A DNA stretch of 64,000 bases from Suillus spraguei (taxonomy: Eukaryota; Basidiomycota; Agaricomycetes; Boletales; Suillaceae): the NCBI GenBank assembly GCA_016800925.1, contig JABCPU010000002.1, forward strand, positions 248,001-312,000, written 5' to 3'. Below are positions 11,701-22,401 of this stretch, one piece after another. Position 1 is the stretch's first letter. The number at the start of each line of letters is the position of its first letter. Both the position numbers and the translations under genes were made by a program. The notes beneath the pieces were generated by a model. That model was not told the DNA's origin. It was given only the letters and a program-made list of their open reading frames with translations, and ran no database searches.

Positions 11701-14700
11701 ATGGCCACTCCAGAACTGGGAAAACTTCATTTAGGCACTATCGATGAGTACGCTTTTTTTTCCTTTTGAATGCGTCATTAAATACTGACAATTGTTAGGT
11801 CTGGCTTGTCTGACACGCAGTTGTCCCGAACTGCCAGCGATGCTTCTGACCAGAGTGACGAAGAGGGGTTCACATACCCCGAATCAGACTCGGAAGAGGA
11901 AGAGTTTGTTTACCCTGGCACAACTGAGGAAACTGCCGCTGTCGCTGGTGGAGGAGGGCCACCTTCCTCAGAAGAACTGGCGACTTCCATTGCGGACCCG
12001 GAAGCAGGGCAAAAACAAATGCCCGTCTACATCCTATGGTGCCAGTAGATGTAATTGCATCTCCAGTGTCTGTGCCAGCTCTACCGACCCAACCTCATCC
12101 ATCTCCTGCTCAGCTAGAAGCTTTGTCTGCGGCCGCTTCTTCTGGCGACTTGTCTCTTTTGAAGAAGCTCTTTCAGACAGCTTCGCAAGGCGGTGAAGTT
12201 GAGGCCTTTTCACTGTCAAATTACGCGTCCTCTAGAACAGGCTTCACTGTTTTGCATGTCGCAGCTAGTCGAGGTTACTTGGACATTGTCAAGTGGCGTG
12301 AGTGTCAACCTTTATTACTCTTTATATATGCTTAAGTCGTTGTCATCTCAGTGGTAGAAGATTGCGGTGCAATTCCAGATCTAGAAGACCGCGAAGGAGA
12401 AGTAGGTGAAGATTTGTAGTCCACACACACCGGCGCTGACATGGTCACAAGACTGCTTTACACAAAGCCGCTCTTCATGGCCACCTACCAATCGTCACGT
12501 ATTTACTACCGGATAGAGCAGATGTAAATGCTCGCGATGCTGATGGCTGGACAGCTCTCCACAACGCCTGTTCAAAAGTATGTCTTACCGATACTATCAT
12601 TGTCGGTTTTCCGGCGAAGAATCTTACGTTTGTGGTATCTTAGGGCTATCTTGATATTGTGAGGTGGTTATGCGAGCATGGTGGTATTTCTAGTGTGGAT
12701 GTTCAGAGTAAAGGCGGATGGACTCCTCTCAGTATGCGTTCAAAAATTTTGTTCCCAACTCTCTCAAACTCTTTGCTAGTGAACGCGGCCTCAAAAGGAC
12801 ACTCGCCTATCGTGATATATCTACTTACAAAGCAAGAAGCAAATCCCCTTGTCCGGAATATTTGGGGTGAGACTGCATATGATGCTGCTGCTGCCGTGTT
12901 CGAAGTATGGATCTGTGAGGTGTGTTCATTTTCTTAATTATTGTAAGTGTTTCCTCAAGTCCCCAAGGTCCTGCAAAAATCAGAAGCAGAGCGATGGCGC
13001 GGAACAACTGTCACGTACAACCCTCTCGCAGTGCACACGACCGTACCCTTGATCCTTTACGAGAATCAGCGCCTGGACGTACGGCTGAAAACATTAGCAG
13101 TGTCTGGTGGGAAGCCGAAGTGGTCACACACTGGTCTTGGTAGGCCGGGTCAGCGTGCACTATTCGAGTTAAAATTACCTTCCCAAAATGATGCGGGTGC
13201 CAAACTAGTTGCTGCCTGGCGTAGTGGTGTCCAGCTTCCACTGACCGAAGATCCTTGGACACTACCACAACCAAGCTCCAGGGACAGGCCCTCCATTGAG
13301 GACACCGAAAGAAGTCACTTCTGGCTGTGAGGACCAGTAGGTTATTTTTATCAGTATACTTGTTAATCCGTCTTTTAGGTCTGATTGGACATTGGATTAC
13401 CCTGGCGTCGATGTGGAGGCAGCCTGGCAATATGCAGAGGACTTTTCCTCACCCGATGAAACATGGACCGCCGAACCGCCCCCTCAGCTTCAGCATTTGC
13501 TGAGCGGAAGTGGACTCATGACAGCTAGCTTGGGTACTCCTTCCAGAAGCCACAGCCGTGCAAGCAGCAGTAGCTCAGTCACCTCTGTATCTGTAGCCGC
13601 ACGCGCTCCGACGTGGGTAAGACGCAGGCGCTGGGTCCGCGTCATGCGTCGCAGGCTTGACATCCCGCCTCTACCGTTCCAGGAGTCTGATGGTGCCATG
13701 TACCATCTTGCACTTGATGGCTCTCTCGTCCCATTCACCGAGGACGACCAGAGCGATTTTGGAGAAGGCGAAGGACAGGAACTAGGGACGATGACATCCA
13801 CAAGACTGTCGTCCGCCCAAGACTATGTCTCTCATGCTCGGTATCTAGTCGGAACTCAACGGGATGCTGTCGTCGGTGGGGAGACTTTATCTGCTGTCGA
13901 AGCAAGGCGTGCCATTTCAAAACTTGAGCGTGCAACTACTGAACTGCGGCAGGGCATTCTTAGTAAGCCTTTTATTATAGTCTCTTGTTGCATCATTCAA
14001 TCAGATGTTATCCAAGACGATAGTGATACGGAACGAAAAACTCAGGCTGAAGTTCTGCTCAATACCTACAACAGAGAGCTTGAGCGTCGTCGACTCGCAG
14101 CTGGCAATCAAAGGTTTCTCATTTCAGGTCCAGATGACGATCATATGGAAGACGACGACGACGATGAAGAGGAGTTCCGCTATCCTGGTTACACACCTGC
14201 AGGCGCATTTGCCCGCCCAGCTTCTACGGAGTACCTTTCCCGTCCTTCCGTTTCTCGTCCACCTACGGATTTGACTTCTCACCTCTCTCAAGCACCTGAC
14301 TTCCGCGTGCCCACTCATGAAGCACCTCAGAAGGTTTTAAGTCCTCGGTGGACTGCCCCGACGCCTTATCAAGTTCATGCGCAATGGGAAAGAGATGATA
14401 TGGTTTCCAATTGTAATGATTGTCGTCGGCGGTTCGGATTCCTTTTAAGAAGAGTAAGTCTTTTTACGTCGGGTTGTTCCAATGATTGATTTGTAATCCT
14501 TCCCAGCATGTAAGATTAACCCCGACTTCTTCTTCTTGTCGTCTGACCTTTCGTTAGCATTGTCGCAAGTGTGGTCGGATTTTTTGTGACCGTTGCTCTT
14601 CTCATCGAGCACTCCTCGATCCGTCCGTCATCGTTCGTGATCCGGTGTTCCCGGAATCTGCGGCATCTTCTTCAACTCAGCGTGTCTGTCAAGGGTGTAA

Positions 14701-15365
14701 CGATGAGATCAATGCCAGTCTTCCCACCAGATTCTCAGGCTCCACCTCGTCCACCATGGAAAGAATCGTGGTCGATCAAAGAAGGCTTATGGCTCCTGGA
14801 CAGCTCCACAGGCAGGAGTCTAGTTCGCAACTAAGCGACCTTGCAGAGTAAGTCGGGGTCCTTGGTTGCAACATAATTTGTTGGTGATAATGGTGATGAT
14901 CTCAGGTGCCCTGTGTGCAGCACTAGCCTTGCAGATCTTGGACTACCGGCAGAACAAGAAGCTCACGTGAAGATTTGTCTAGAAGGAGATGCTGGGACAA
15001 CACCTCAGGCTGCTAAATATCTGGTGTATAAGTTACCTGGCGAGAGCGCACTTCTGGGTGTCGAATGTAAGTTTTGCTTTATTGCTCCTGTGCGACCATG
15101 ATGCGAGTAGTTGTGGTTCCACAGGTGTCATTTGCCTGGAGGAGTTCACAGAGGGTATGCAGGTTTCATATTTCACAAGGGTTAAATAACTGACGTTGTG
15201 AATGCAGGCGCAGTTGTAGCGAGGCTCAGCTGCTTCTGTAGTTTCCACAATGGTCCGTGAGCACTTACCTTCAATTAGTAACAGCCATGCTGATTAATGC
15301 TCGATCTAGCTTGTTTGTCCTCGTGGCTGAAGAGAGGTAGAAGCTGCCCTATCCACGCGCGGTAG
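11701..15365 (+). CDS. Ankyrin-DysF-FYVE-RING protein (probable membrane-associated E3 ubiquitin ligase)
   Basis: The start at 11701 reads MATPELGKLHLGTID. An acidic segment follows (DSEEEEFVYPG), then about four ankyrin repeats (12120-12900; TVLHVAASRGYLDIVKW, WTALHNACSKGYLDIV). A Pex30/dysferlin-type region comes next, with its C-terminal motif WVRRRRWVRVMRRR near 13614-13655, then a FYVE zinc finger (14400-14620; CNDCRRRFGF, RRHHCRKCG if the 3-nt micro-exon is accepted, FCDRCSS). A RING comes last (15065-15365; CVICLEEF ... ARLSCFCSFHNACLSSW ... CPIH) with the stop at 15363-15365. The FYVE-RING end resembles yeast Pib1, a ubiquitin ligase that binds phosphatidylinositol 3-phosphate on endosomes. 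That fits a ligase on endosomal or vacuolar membranes with an ankyrin substrate-binding part; this is inference. The reading frame changes between 11928 and 12066 and needs a long intron (possibly 11948-12066) or hides a 1-bp indel. Confidence 0.8.
14454..14557 (+). other. Two introns around a probable 3-nt micro-exon (CAT)
   Basis: Intron A 14454-14506 (GTAAGTC...TTCCCAG, 53 bp) and intron B 14510-14557 (GTAAGAT...CGTTAG, 48 bp) leave only CAT at 14507-14509. Adding this His restores the canonical R-R-H-H-C-R basic motif of the FYVE domain. Treating 14454-14557 as one 104-bp intron gives R-R-H-C-R, lacking one histidine. Both small introns match the local size norm and have strong donors. 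Confidence 0.75.
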
Positions 15366-15506
15366 AGGCAAAACGCATAGTTATCATACCCAGTTTTGCT
15401 GATCAAACACTCGAGAATCACATGCACACTTTCTCTGACGTCACATAATACAAGTACAAGTAAAATAGTGCACATCTCACATATTATAGGTATTATGCTA
15501 TGCATG

Positions 15507-16496
15507 TCAATCACCATCCCTGGGTTCGAAGAAGGTGCTGTATCGCGCTCTGCTCTCGTCAATCCGGATAATGCTAGAGAGTTCTTCGTAGTCCGGTTCA
15601 ATGATGTCTTGACCTTTGACACCATCATCCTGATCGTCTTCAAACCATGTTGACGGGTCATCATCATCTTCATCGTCCTCATCCATATCGTCTTCGAGGT
15701 CAGAGTCCGTCGGCTTGTAGTTGCTGTTCGTTTTATTTAGAACTAGCATGAAGATTGCTGAATAAGAAAATGCTCACATGAAGGCCCACATCCGTGCATC
15801 CATTTCTGCTCTGGAAAGGACTTCCCCTTTGGTTGGAAGTCCTATGCGCCTCTTACGTTCATCCGATCGTTGTTGTCTCGCTGCGTCTTGGGCATGGGCG
15901 CGTTGCTCCAGCTCTACTGCTTCCTGTAAACTCAGGGAGCTAACCTGTTGAGTACCATTGGGTGCGATGGGTGCCTGGAGTGTCCCAAAGACTTATGAGC
16001 GATCGAAAATGATATAAACACATACACTTACGTAGCGGGACAATGCCCTATGCTTGGCATCGATTACACGAGGCATGCGCGGCTGGTCGACAATCATGAT
16101 CTCATCGGCATTGATATTGGTCTTCTTAAGACCTTTGCGAATTTCTTCGACGCCCTCGAGTTCGAGCAGGCGAGATTCGATAGCTGCTTGCTCGGCCGAA
16201 AGGCGTTGTGCGAGGGTAGACGTGCAAGCTGATCTAAAAGCAGATGTGACGAAGTCAATAGTGGAGCCACGGAGGCTGCCATCATCGTGAATTACCTGGG
16301 GGCAAAAATCCACGTACGACGAGTTTAATAGTTTTGCATTCCGATCGTGCTGGTCGTGTAGCTCTCGCACAGTCATTTGGGTGATGGATTTGGACTTGGG
16401 CTTCGGAGGTGTGCGAAAGCCTGGCAGCACCACGGTCTTCTTGGGACGCATTGGAGACGTAGGGGATTGAGGGCTGTGTGCGCGAAGGGGAGGCAT
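15507..16496 (-). CDS. Conserved hypothetical acidic protein
   Basis: The gene starts at 16496 (MPPLRAHSPQSPTSPMRPKK). Two introns are clear: 15975-16031, and one near 15721-15775 that joins ...WAFI to NYKPTDSD. The stop is at 15507-15509. The N-terminus is Pro/Lys-rich and probably disordered. The middle (TVRELHDQHDRNAKLL, then SAEQAAIESRLLELEGVEEIRKGL) looks helical. A basic patch RQQRRSDERKRR follows, and the end has a long Asp/Glu run (DDMDEDDEDDDD). The product is about 290 residues. I recognise no family; the charge pattern suggests a nuclear protein, but that is only inference. It is convergent with the FYVE-RING gene, the stops being 142 bp apart. Confidence 0.7.
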
Positions 16497-16738
16497 GGTA
16501 TGTCAGTGAGGGTGATATTTACTACTGCCATTATGAGCGACCGGCTTTATAGCCCGCTTAATCCAGCACGTTGCCATTTCGGGCATACCAGTGCGAAGTT
16601 ACGACGTTGTACTAGAGTAGCGCTAGCCTAACTAAGAGAGAGTACAGAATATGGTACACTCTCGGAATCGTCGTTATTGCTCTCAAAGGTCGTTACAATT
16701 CATCCGTCATACAAAATTTACAGCTTTTCACATCGTTC

Positions 16739-17918
16739 TCACATAAACATATCTCCCTGTCTCAATGTAAGCATCTACAATGGTTTTACCGAAGCACACA
16801 CTCACTGCTCCAGGGGGCATAAACTCGTCATTATCAGGATCTCTTAAGTTCCCGCTTCCCGGAGGTCCACGCCGGGGTCTCCCATTGAAACTTGGGTTGA
16901 AGGGGCCAGGATTTGGTCCTATTGGATCAAAACGAGCACCTGGTGGGGCCCCCATCGGAGGGAGATAGCCGTCTCCACCCCAAGGTCCTCGCATCTCCTG
17001 TCCCCGGTTACCTCTCATACCAAATATTGGGTGATCTGGGCCAACAAACATCCCGTCTCCTCCATTGCCGGTGAATAGTGGAGGGGGCTGGAAAGGGTTG
17101 ATACCACCAAAGGGATCAAGATCTCGACGTCCAATCTCCAGTGGATTACGAGTTTGCAAACCTGGCGGTAAGTAGTATGGGTTATCTGGATAAGGTGGCG
17201 ATTCTGGTCGTGGACGAGCAGGAGGGGGATTCTCTGCACGAGGAGCAGGTCCAGAATTGCTGGATGAGTCCTCAGTTTCTTCGATATATCCTTCTTTGCG
17301 CAGTCCAGGGATAAGTTTCTGTATTATTTTAAGCTTGAGCTGAGATATGAAATCCGTGATACGGTTGGACGAAATGAAGCCGTGGACCAGCGGCGGGGCG
17401 TCCGACTTAGCTGCGTCATAGGGGTAAAACGACGGTGAGATAAAGTCATTTGTTGCAACATCCAGAGACGCAGACTTGTCACTCTAAAATTCTAAATTGA
17501 ATGTTACTGTTCAGATACATAGAAACCGACGCACTTCGACAGCAATTGCGCTGATCAATGTACGCTGACCAAGCTTGATGACCTTTACAACAAACTCAAG
17601 ACCGCTTTGGTCATGCCTGTAACGGAATGTACGATCTATAAGTCCTTTGGTGTTCCAATCGTCAGGAAGGACGTTGTTAGGGTGCTCCTTCGCGGAAGAT
17701 GTGTCATCCGTTGCAATTAAACGAAACGAAAGTGTAGAAAAGGCTGTGTGGATAAGCGCTGCCAAACCATCATGAGGAGACGTCAAGGTCTTGTTCGTCG
17801 GTGGTAGCAAGTTAACAAGAAGTCCAACAAGTGCTAAAGGGTCCAATACGTTGTTAGCCATGAATTGAGTCTTGCAGTGGTGTAAGCAAGCAAGATAATC
17901 GCCTGGGAGGTTTGCCAA
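16739..17918 (-). CDS. PI31: PI31-type proteasome regulator (5' end unresolved)
   Basis: PI31 (human PSMF1, yeast Fub1) binds the 20S proteasome and regulates its activity or assembly. The N-terminal FP-type part reads ANLPGDYLACLHHCK, followed by DDWNTKGLIDRTFRYRH. The C-terminal part is the typical Pro/Gly-rich tail: RRDLDPFGG, GMFVGPDHPIFG, GGDGYLPPMGAPPGARFDP and DPDNDEFMPPGA. A last intron joins ..PPGA to GDMFM, with the stop at 16739-16741; a short hydrophobic C-terminus is usual in this family. The true start is not resolved. At 17918 the frame has TTG rather than ATG and continues upstream as SKLRLANLPG, so the first coding exon probably lies across an intron, near or even overlapping the Prp5 5' end at 18013. 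Confidence 0.85.
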
Positions 17919-18012
17919 TCGCAGCTTACTTATTAGTCAAGACCTTCCAGAGCTAACAAGACCAAACAACGCTTACTTCAAGACCACCACCACCAAGTCG
18001 TTCTATACAAGC
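17919..18012. promoter_or_regulatory. Very short divergent spacer PI31 / PRP5
   Basis: Fewer than 100 bp separate the recognisable PI31 coding sequence from the PRP5 ATG, and part of this is likely PI31 exon and intron. The two genes must share or overlap promoter and 5' leaders. No TATA-like motif is visible. Confidence 0.45.
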
Positions 18013-21000
18013 ATGGTACGCAGGGATAGATCATATTCCCCGGACACGTCAAACAAAAGGGTAAGACCATCTCATCGTTCACCTCGGTCTCCTTCGCCGA
18101 CCAGGCGGAATACCCAAAGACCTAGCAGGAGATACGACGACGAGCGTGATAATAGAGAACGTGATCGCCCGAGAGACCGGGATAGGGAACGTGATAAAGA
18201 CCGCTATCGTGACGACAGGTATCGCGATGATAGACACAGAGACGACAGGCGCCGTGACAGTTACAGGGATGACAGAAGAGATGACCGTAGGCGCTCTCGT
18301 TCAATAGACCGGAAAGACCGGGACAGACGTCCGCTTTCCCCTCCTCTAAAACCTCAAGCAGCCGTAGGTGCCACGCAAACTCCCCCACCTGAGGATGAGA
18401 AACTTAAGGCGAAAAGGGCAAAGCTGGAAGCTTGGAAGAAGGACCGCGAAGCCAAGAAGGCTCTTGACGAGGCTAAAGTCAAAGCCATGGCTCTTGCAGG
18501 CAAATCTGCACCAGGTGAGCACATTTGTAATTTTAGTGACACTTCATGATTTCACACCACTTGATCCACGCCTTACTAGTTCCTGCCCCGACCACAACGC
18601 CCGCCAAACCTGGGACTTCTCTGAACCGTGCAGCTCTAACAGGTCTCGGGCTCAAAGGTCTTCCCCTCAAACCTGAAGTTCTGAAAGTATCAAAGGGTGC
18701 TGCGGCTATGGACGATTCAGACGAGACGAAGCAGCGGAAGCTTGAGACCCTTGGCGAAATGCCTGCTGTCGACATGACAATGGCGGATGGAGAAGCTAGT
18801 GTTGGCGACCTCGAAGTTGACGACGACGACGAAGAGGCAAATAGGATGGACCAGGCTATCAAAAGCAAGGCTGCCGACGCCATGGAAGAGGACGAGGACG
18901 CGATCGACCCCCTCGATGCCTTTATGTCCAATGTGTCGGTTGAAGTGAAGAAAGTCGACGAGGAAGACTTGAAAAAGATCAACGGCGGCAAAGGCATATC
19001 TTCTAAACCTCTCGCCGAACGTATGGGTGATGATGGGGAGGATGAAGTTGTGGAGGCCGTTGTCGTGGAAGACGAACTTGATACCACCGATCTTAATCCC
19101 GAAGACATCCTTGCTCTTGCGGCGAAGAAGGCGAAGAAGAAGGATATTGCTGCTGTCGACCATTCTCGTGTCAAATACGAGTCTTTCCGGAAGGAATTTT
19201 ATGTTCCTCCTCCAGATATTGCTGCTATGACAGACGAGGAAGCTGACCTCTTGCGACTAGAACTTGACGGCATCAAAATTCGTGGCATTGATTGCCCGCG
19301 GCCAGTGACCAAGTGGAGTCATTTTGGTCTTCCAGCCAGCTGGTAAGTACCAACTACTTTTCTATGTTTAGTTCTTGGCTGACGCATTTCAAAGTTTGGA
19401 CGTCATCAAACGCCTCAATTATATGGCACCAACCGCCATTCAAGCTCAAGCTATCCCTGCAATTATGTCTGGTCGCGATGTCATTGGTGTGGCAAAGACA
19501 GGTTCAGGGAAGACCATAGCATTTCTCCTCCCTTTGTTCCGTCATATCAAGGATCAGCGACCCCTGGAACAGATGGAAGGGCCTCTTGCCATTGTCATGA
19601 CTCCTACACGCGAGCTGGCAGTGCAAATCCATCGAGAATGCAAACCATTCTTACGGGTGATGAACCTTCGCGTATGTTTCTCGTGTCTTTGATCTATCCA
19701 TAATATCTTATTCCACATTATCAGGCTGTATGCGCATATGGTGGTTCCCCAATCAAGGACCAGATTGCTGAGTTGAAGAAGGGTGCAGAGATCATCGTAT
19801 GCACACCTGGTCGCATGATCGATCTCCTCACTGCCAATTCTGGCCGGGTGACAAACCTTAAGCGTGTCACTTATGTGGTTCTTGACGAAGCTGATAGGAT
19901 GTTTGACATGGGGTTCGAACCCCAAGTCATGAAGATTATCAACAACATTCGACCTGACCGTCAAACAGTGCTCTTTTCTGCGACGTTCCCAAAACAAATG
20001 GACTCTCTCGCAAGGAAGATTCTACAGAAACCTCTTGAAATCACTGTTGGTGGGCGTTCTGTGGTTGCTGCGGAGATTGAGCAGATTGTCGAAGTGCGTC
20101 CCGAGGAGTCCAAGTTCAATCGACTCTTGGATATCCTGGGGCAGATGTACAACGAAGACCCTGAGTGCCGTACTCTCATCTTTGTCGACAGACAGGAAGC
20201 TGCTGATAACCTGCTCCGCGACCTTATGCGCAAAGGGTACTTGTGCATGTCGCTGCATGGAGGCAAGGATCAGGTTGATCGTGACTCTACCATTGCCGAC
20301 TTCAAATCCGGAGTTGTTCCCATCGTCATTGCCACTTCTGTCGCTGCCCGTGGTCTGGATGTCAAACAGCTTAAGCTTGTTATCAACTTCGACGCACCTA
20401 ATCATATGGAAGACTATGTTCACCGTGCTGGTCGTACGGGGAGAGCAGGCAATAAAGGCACATGTGTTACATTCATAACTCCTGAACAAGAAAGGTACTC
20501 TGTTGATATATATCGCGCGCTCAAGGCAAGTAATGCAGCTGTTCCGACTGAGCTTGAGGAATTGGCCAACGGTATGTCTCGCTTTATTGTACTTGTGATC
20601 TATGCTTATCACGTCGTCAGGCTTCTTGGAAAAGGTCAAGTCTGGGAAGGCGCAGGTCGCAGGGTCAGGATTTGGTGGAAAAGGTCTTGATAGGCTCGAT
20701 AAGGAGCGTGAGGCTAAAGATCGAGCAGAGCGGAAAGCCTACGGTGAACCCGAAGAAGAGAAGGTGGATGAGGCTGCTGTCAAGACCCCTACCACTGCTG
20801 GCGATGATATGACATTCGGGAACTTCAAAGTCGAAATCAAGCGCGGCCCTGCTCCGGATTCTTCGAAGGGCTTACTTGGAGTGGCTGGAGCAGCTGCAGC
20901 TGCCAGGCGACTCGTACATGCAAAGGAAGAAGAGAAACTTCAGGCGTCACTTAAGGCTGCTCAGGACGCTGCTGCGCGTGCAGGGAAAGACACAGCTGCG

Positions 21001-21603
21001 CACAAGCAAGCCCTCAGTGTTATGGCAAAACTGAACGCACAGATGAAAGCAACGAGGCTGGTCTTACAGTCTCAAATCCAGGCAGATGAGAGTGGTCTCA
21101 GGAAAGCAAACGTCGACTCTACAGACTTCCACGCTATCATACCCATCAATGACTACCCGCAGAAAGCCAGATGGAGGGTTACCAACAAGGAAACCATGGT
21201 TCAGGTGTGTTGATTTGTTGGTTTTCGGCCATATACTAATATTTTCCATTCGCCAGCTCATCGATATGACGGGCGCATCGGTTACCAACAAAGGTTTGTC
21301 CAGAAACATCGTTGTTCGGTATGCCAATTTGACTTCACTGTAATAGGTATATATTACGAATCTGGGAAAGAGCCTCCTCTGGAAGGGCCACCCAAACTCC
21401 ATCTTCTGATCGAGTCCAACGAGGAATACAGGGTAAGCACGTTTTATCGCGCGTTACCCGAGGAGTTTGTTGAATTGACTCACTTTCAGGTGGAACAAGC
21501 TGTGCGAGAGATCAAACGCTTACTCATCGAAGCGTCTGCTGCAGCACTGCAAGCAGAAATGCGGAATCCGACTGCAGTCGCAGGGAGATACAGTGTTGTG
21601 TAG
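18013..21603 (+). CDS. PRP5: Prp5, DEAD-box pre-mRNA splicing helicase
   Basis: Prp5 (human DDX46) uses ATP to remodel U2 snRNP when the spliceosome first assembles on the branch site. The N-terminus (residues ~1-105) is an Arg/Asp/Ser-rich RS-like domain. A Lys/Glu helix and acidic stretches follow. The Prp5-specific DPLDAFM motif is at 18909-18929, and [14 protein letters not shown] leads into the core. Helicase motifs run in order: MAPTAIQ (Q motif), AKTGSGKT at about 19492-19515, PTRELA, TPGR, DEAD near 19887, [16 protein letters not shown]. The tail ends AGRYSVV with TAG at 21601-21603. Introns are short and few, mostly in the last 400 bp. All catalytic motifs are intact. Start choice: the first ATG of the RS-rich exon, in frame throughout. 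Confidence 0.93.
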
Positions 21604-21815
21604 AGTTCTGGATGTTGATTTGTCGCTGCCTCGATGGTGTTGTGCAGCCCCGACAGTCGCCTGTCAAGTAGCACTCAGACTATGTAGATATATCCTTGGC
21701 TAACGTGCTGCTAGCGAGTTGTTTCGGTGAGTTAAGAACGGATAGCAATTGCTCATGCTACATAGTAGAATATTTGCCTTCGTGATGGGTCAGGCACAAT
21801 ATTATGTAATACTAC
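21604..21815. other. Spacer between PRP5 and the Harbinger element
   Basis: About 210 bp of PRP5 3' flank with no gene. A 15-bp string ACAATATTATGTAAT (near 21797) recurs in direct orientation at about 27867, just beyond the other end of the Harbinger element. Confidence 0.4.
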
Positions 21816-22128
21816 TAATGCTTTGTTTGAGAGCCAACTTAGAGCTAGTTCGGTAACCCAAGTCGAAGAATTAGGTAACGTCGGCATAGTTCTGCCGATG
21901 GCTGAGTCTCAACCCTACGAAGCGTAGTACTGGGGTTTGTTATCTATTGGACCATCACTCACTGCTCACTCGATTGATGGATGCCATTGAACCCTTGATC
22001 AGACTGTTCACTCAGGCTCAGGCTGCTCAGCCAGCAGGTGGTCATATATTCCGGCGAGATCACACTTGAATTCTCCAACATGTTGCGCTAGTTATCAGCG
22101 TGCTTCTTATGCTACACAGACCCTCCTA

Positions 22129-22401
22129 CATCAGGAAATTCACACATTCCTTAACATGCTTAATCAGCTTAACTCACTTATCTCAAAACTTGTTTGCTCT
22201 CTCTCACATCATTCACCTGGCATATCTTATATTTTTTGAGTGCGAAATACAATAAAACATGTATATTAATATATCTCAACTTTTTTTTTCTGAATTCATT
22301 CACATTGAAATTTTGGACAAGTAGATTCAATTTCACCAAGGCAGTTAAGTGTAAATAAGTCCGCATAAGGGCACGTCAAGGAATGTGTGAATTTCCTGAT
22401 G
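22129..22401. mobile_element. MITE copy 1 (273 bp)
   Basis: Starts CATCAGGAAATTCACACATT and ends with its inverse, with a terminal inverted repeat of about 31 bp carrying two mismatches. It is flanked by TA on both sides, consistent with a 2-bp target duplication. A second copy of identical length lies at 54178-54450 with 8 differences (about 97% identity). It has no coding capacity. It is inserted at the 5' end of the Harbinger transposase. Confidence 0.9.

Noticed and set aside
14454..14557. A single 104-bp intron in the FYVE region
   Set aside because: It would give R-R-H-C-R, lacking a conserved His, and it ignores the good internal acceptor and donor around CAT.
15275..15682. Long minus-strand frame near the FYVE-RING 3' end
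   Set aside because: Another frame (DSDLEDDMDEDDED..) is spliced to the upstream exons and explains the acidic protein better.
19911..19925. GGGTTCGAACCCC as a possible tRNA T-loop
   Set aside because: It lies inside the Prp5 coding sequence (MGFEPQ) with no tRNA arms around it.
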